From Mycobacterium interjectum (GTDB lineage: Bacteria > Actinomycetota > Actinomycetes > Mycobacteriales > Mycobacteriaceae), in assembly GCA_002102225.1 (NCBI GenBank), contig LQPB01000043.1, positions 58,199-122,198 on the forward strand: a stretch of DNA of 64,000 nt, written 5' to 3'. The position numbers and the translations under genes were made by a program. Below, piece by piece: positions 62,009 to 64,000 of the stretch (the first letter of the stretch is position 1; the number at the start of each line of letters is the position of its first letter). A model generated the notes under the pieces. That model was given only the letters and a program-made list of their open reading frames with translations, did not search any database and was not told the DNA's origin.

Positions 62009-63810
62009 GCGGCCTGCCCGGTCACGCCATGGCGCTGCAACCACAGCTCCAGCAGGGCGATCTGCCACAGTTCATTGCCGCGCAGCGGGGTGAGCTTGCC
62101 GTTCGGGTCGGCCAGCAGAGCATCGACCGCTTCGGCGTTGAACAGCCCGCGCTCCTTGGCCACCGGCGCGTACAGGGCGTCGCGAACCATGTCCAGGTAG
62201 GGCCCCTCGAGGTGGGTCAACGCGGGAACCGGGAAGTAGCCCTTGGGCCGGTCGATGACCTCCGACGGAATCACCCGTCGCGCAGCCTGTTTGAGGACGC
62301 CCTTGCCATCGTGGGCGATCTTCAGCCCAGGGGGGCAGGTCGCCGCCAGCTCGACCAACTCGTGATCGAGGAAGGGAACCCGGCCCTCCAGTCCCCAGGC
62401 CATCGTCATGTTGTCGACCCGTTTGACCGGATCGTCGACCAGCATCACCGTCGTGTCCAGCCGCAGCGCACGGTCGATGCCGGTCTCGGCGCCGGCACGG
62501 GCGAAGTGCTCGCTGACGAAGCGCTCGCTGGGATCGCCCTGCGCGAAATAGGCGGGCCCCAACAGGTCTCGGACGCCCAGCGCATCGCGATCGAAGAAGG
62601 CGCCGCGGTATTCGGCAACCGCCCCGGGCAGCGTCGCGGCCGCCGGTGAACCCATCGGCGGGTACCAGTGGTAGCCCGCGAACACCTCGTCGGCACCCTG
62701 GCCGGATTGCACCACCTTCACATGGCGCGCGACTTCCTGGCTGAGCAGGTAGAACGCCACGCAGTCGTGGCTGACCATCGGCTCACTCATCGCGCCGATC
62801 GCGCCGTCGAGCGCGGGCAGCATCCGGTCGGTGCCGATGCGGATCTGATGGTGGTCGGTGTCGAAGCGTTGGGCGATGATGTCCGACCACCGGAACTCGT
62901 CTCCCTCGACGCCGCCCGCCGACTCGAAGCCGATGGAGAAGGTCGACAGCCCGTGCTGGCCGGCCTCCGCGAGCAGCCCGACGATCAGGCTGGAGTCGAC
63001 GCCGCCGGAGAGCAGGCAGCCGACCGGGACGTCGGCGACGAGCCGGCGCTCGACCGCGACCCGCAGCGCGGACAGCACCGCGTCCTCCCAGTCGCGTTCG
63101 GACCAGTCGGCGCGGTCGTCCCGCCGGCTGAAGTCGGGCGTCCAGTAGGTGGTGGTGGTGCGCCGGCCGTCGGGCTCGATGGCGACGAGCGAGCCGGGCG
63201 GGACCTTGCGCACGCCGCGCAGGATCGTCAGCGGCGCCGGCACCACGGAGTGGAACGTCATGTAGTGGTGCAGGGCGACCGGGTCGATGCGGGTGTCCAC
63301 GCCGCCACCGGCCAACAGCGCCGGCAGGGTCGAGGCGAACCGGATTCGGTGGGCGTCCTCGGTCAGGTACAGCGGTTTGATGCCGAGCCGGTCGCGGCCG
63401 AGCAGGACGCGGCCGCTGTCCCGTTCGACGATGGCGAAGGCGAACATCCCGTGCAGGTGGCTGACGAAGTCGTCGCCCCAGCGGTGGTAGGCCTTGAGCA
63501 GGACCTCGGTGTCGCTGTGGGAGAAGAACCGGTAGCCGTGCCCGGCGAGCTCGCGCCGCAGTTCCTGGTAGTTGTAGATGCAGCCGTTCCAGGCGATCGT
63601 GAGGCCCAGTTCGGCGTCGACCATCGGCTGGGCGCCGGCTTCGGTCAGGTCGATGATTCTGAGGCGACGATGACCAAGGGCGGCCCGGCCCTGTGACCAG
63701 GCCCCCGCCGCGTCCGGCCCCCTTGGCGCCATCACGGCGGCCATCGCTGACACCGCCGCTAGATCGGGAACCCGGCCGTCGAGTCGAACCTCACCGGTGA
63801 GTCCACACAC
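62005..63810 (-). CDS. asnO: Asparagine synthase-like amidotransferase of NAGGN synthesis
   Basis: 601 residues. N-terminal class II glutaminase with Cys2 as nucleophile (MCGLTGEV) and RGPDAAG, NGCIYNYQELR, SDTEVLLKAY. C-terminal synthase with PP-loop LLSGGVDSSLIVGLL and QGADEVFAGY. In NAGGN loci this enzyme amidates the dipeptide C-terminus. GTG 63810 must be the start because Cys follows at once. AAAGGA abuts the codon and TAGGGT is 7 nt upstream, which fits a leaderless message. It is the first gene of the cluster. Confidence 0.9.
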   Translation of the reverse strand: MCGLTGEVRLDGRVPDLAAVSAMAAVMAPRGPDAAGAWSQGRAALGHRRLRIIDLTEAGAQPMVDAELGLTIAWNGCIYNYQELRRELAGHGYRFFSHSDTEVLLKAYHRWGDDFVSHLHGMFAFAIVERDSGRVLLGRDRLGIKPLYLTEDAHRIRFASTLPALLAGGGVDTRIDPVALHHYMTFHSVVPAPLTILRGVRKVPPGSLVAIEPDGRRTTTTYWTPDFSRRDDRADWSERDWEDAVLSALRVAVERRLVADVPVGCLLSGGVDSSLIVGLLAEAGQHGLSTFSIGFESAGGVEGDEFRWSDIIAQRFDTDHHQIRIGTDRMLPALDGAIGAMSEPMVSHDCVAFYLLSQEVARHVKVVQSGQGADEVFAGYHWYPPMGSPAAATLPGAVAEYRGAFFDRDALGVRDLLGPAYFAQGDPSERFVSEHFARAGAETGIDRALRLDTTVMLVDDPVKRVDNMTMAWGLEGRVPFLDHELVELAATCPPGLKIAHDGKGVLKQAARRVIPSEVIDRPKGYFPVPALTHLEGPYLDMVRDALYAPVAKERGLFNAEAVDALLADPNGKLTPLRGNELWQIALLELWLQRHGVTGQAA

Positions 63811-63817
63811 TCCTTTG

Positions 63818-63823
63818 ACCCTA
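63818..63823 (-). promoter_or_regulatory. Putative -10 (TAGGGT) for the asnO-like operon
   Basis: TAGGGT-N7-GTG on the minus strand. It lies in the 127-bp divergent gap (63811-63937) shared with the kinase promoter. I see no clear operator in the gap. Confidence 0.4.
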
Positions 63824-63925
63824 CCGCGAGCAATCCCCAGGCGCGCAGCGCGGTTGAGGACCCTCGGCGTCGACGGAGGTCGGGGGACGCATGTTTTGAT
63901 CTGCGTGTGGGGGATTGGCGGGTTT

Positions 63926-63931
63926 TAGGAT
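63926..63931 (+). promoter_or_regulatory. Putative -10 (TAGGAT) for leaderless kinase gene
   Basis: TAGGAT-N6-ATG 63938 on the plus strand, the same spacing as for the three other PknF-like kinases. Confidence 0.45.
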
Positions 63932-63937
63932 GCGGCC

Positions 63938-64000
63938 ATGCCGTTGAGTGAGGGGGCTCGGTTCGCGGGCTATACGGTGGTGCGGCTGTTGGGGGCCGGG
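63938..64000 (+). CDS. N-terminus of a Ser/Thr protein kinase, partial
   Basis: Twenty-one codons to the window edge: after MPLSEGARF comes AGYTVVRLLGAG, matching the AGYTILR.LGSGG start of the PknF-like kinases up to the Gly loop. The catalytic part lies outside the window. It would be the fourth kinase with this N-terminus and the seventh kinase gene in the window, counting the two triad-type copies. Confidence 0.75.
   Translation, partial: MPLSEGARFAGYTVVRLLGAG

Overview
The window is high-GC actinobacterial chromosome and almost certainly Mycobacterium, probably a slow-growing non-tuberculous species. Support comes from PknD-type (kinase plus NHL propeller) and PknE-type (kinase plus DsbA-like ectodomain) kinases, DUF2510 membrane proteins, a KshA-type Rieske oxygenase, arsR-acr3-arsC-cadI order, and many apparently leaderless genes (TANNNT, 6-7 nt, then the start codon). 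I see no tRNA, rRNA, CRISPR array, insertion sequence or phage gene.

1-16.9 kb is a catabolic cluster for hydrophobic, steroid-like or cyclic ketone substrates: two flavoproteins (one cut by the window edge), an IclR regulator with a perfect palindrome upstream, two HSL-type esterases, three SDRs, a Baeyer-Villiger monooxygenase, an acyl-CoA synthetase frameshifted at a C8 tract, SnoaL and Dabb small proteins, a possible Fe(II)/2-oxoglutarate oxygenase, a KshA-like Rieske oxygenase with a small Cys-rich partner, and a PadR regulator. Genes are tightly packed with 1-8 nt overlaps.

16.9-34.5 kb is an envelope and signalling region, and the most unusual part. It holds an FHA-nucleotide cyclase fusion, two NHL lipoproteins, DUF2510 membrane proteins, a secreted trypsin-like protease, three members of a secreted family ending around a GHGM motif, a GH3 hexosaminidase, a class-A beta-lactamase-fold protein, a vWA / PP2C / kinase triad (related to TerY-P and E. 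coli YegL/PphC/YegI), a second copy of the triad kinase, and a PknD-like kinase. The two triad kinases share a 964-bp segment with a single mismatch, then carry unrelated juxtamembrane and extracellular parts.

34.5-43.5 kb has TM2, DUF1003 and DUF4190 membrane proteins, an esterase, an FAD oxidoreductase preceded by a KstR-like box, and two PknF-like kinases. 43.5-49.4 kb is metal and arsenic defence: a Tat multicopper oxidase and an ArsR-LMW phosphatase fusion, divergent from an APC permease across an ArsR-type operator, then arsR-acr3-arsC-cadI. 49.4-56.1 kb has flavin enzymes, PknE, a Met/Gly-rich membrane protein and a third PknF-like kinase.

56.3-63.8 kb is a minus-strand cluster transcribed asnO-like amidotransferase, GNAT/ATP-grasp ligase, MFS transporter, type III glutamine synthetase. 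The first two match the N-acetylglutaminylglutamine amide (NAGGN) osmolyte pathway; the last two suggest added transport and glutamine supply. A further kinase begins at the right edge.
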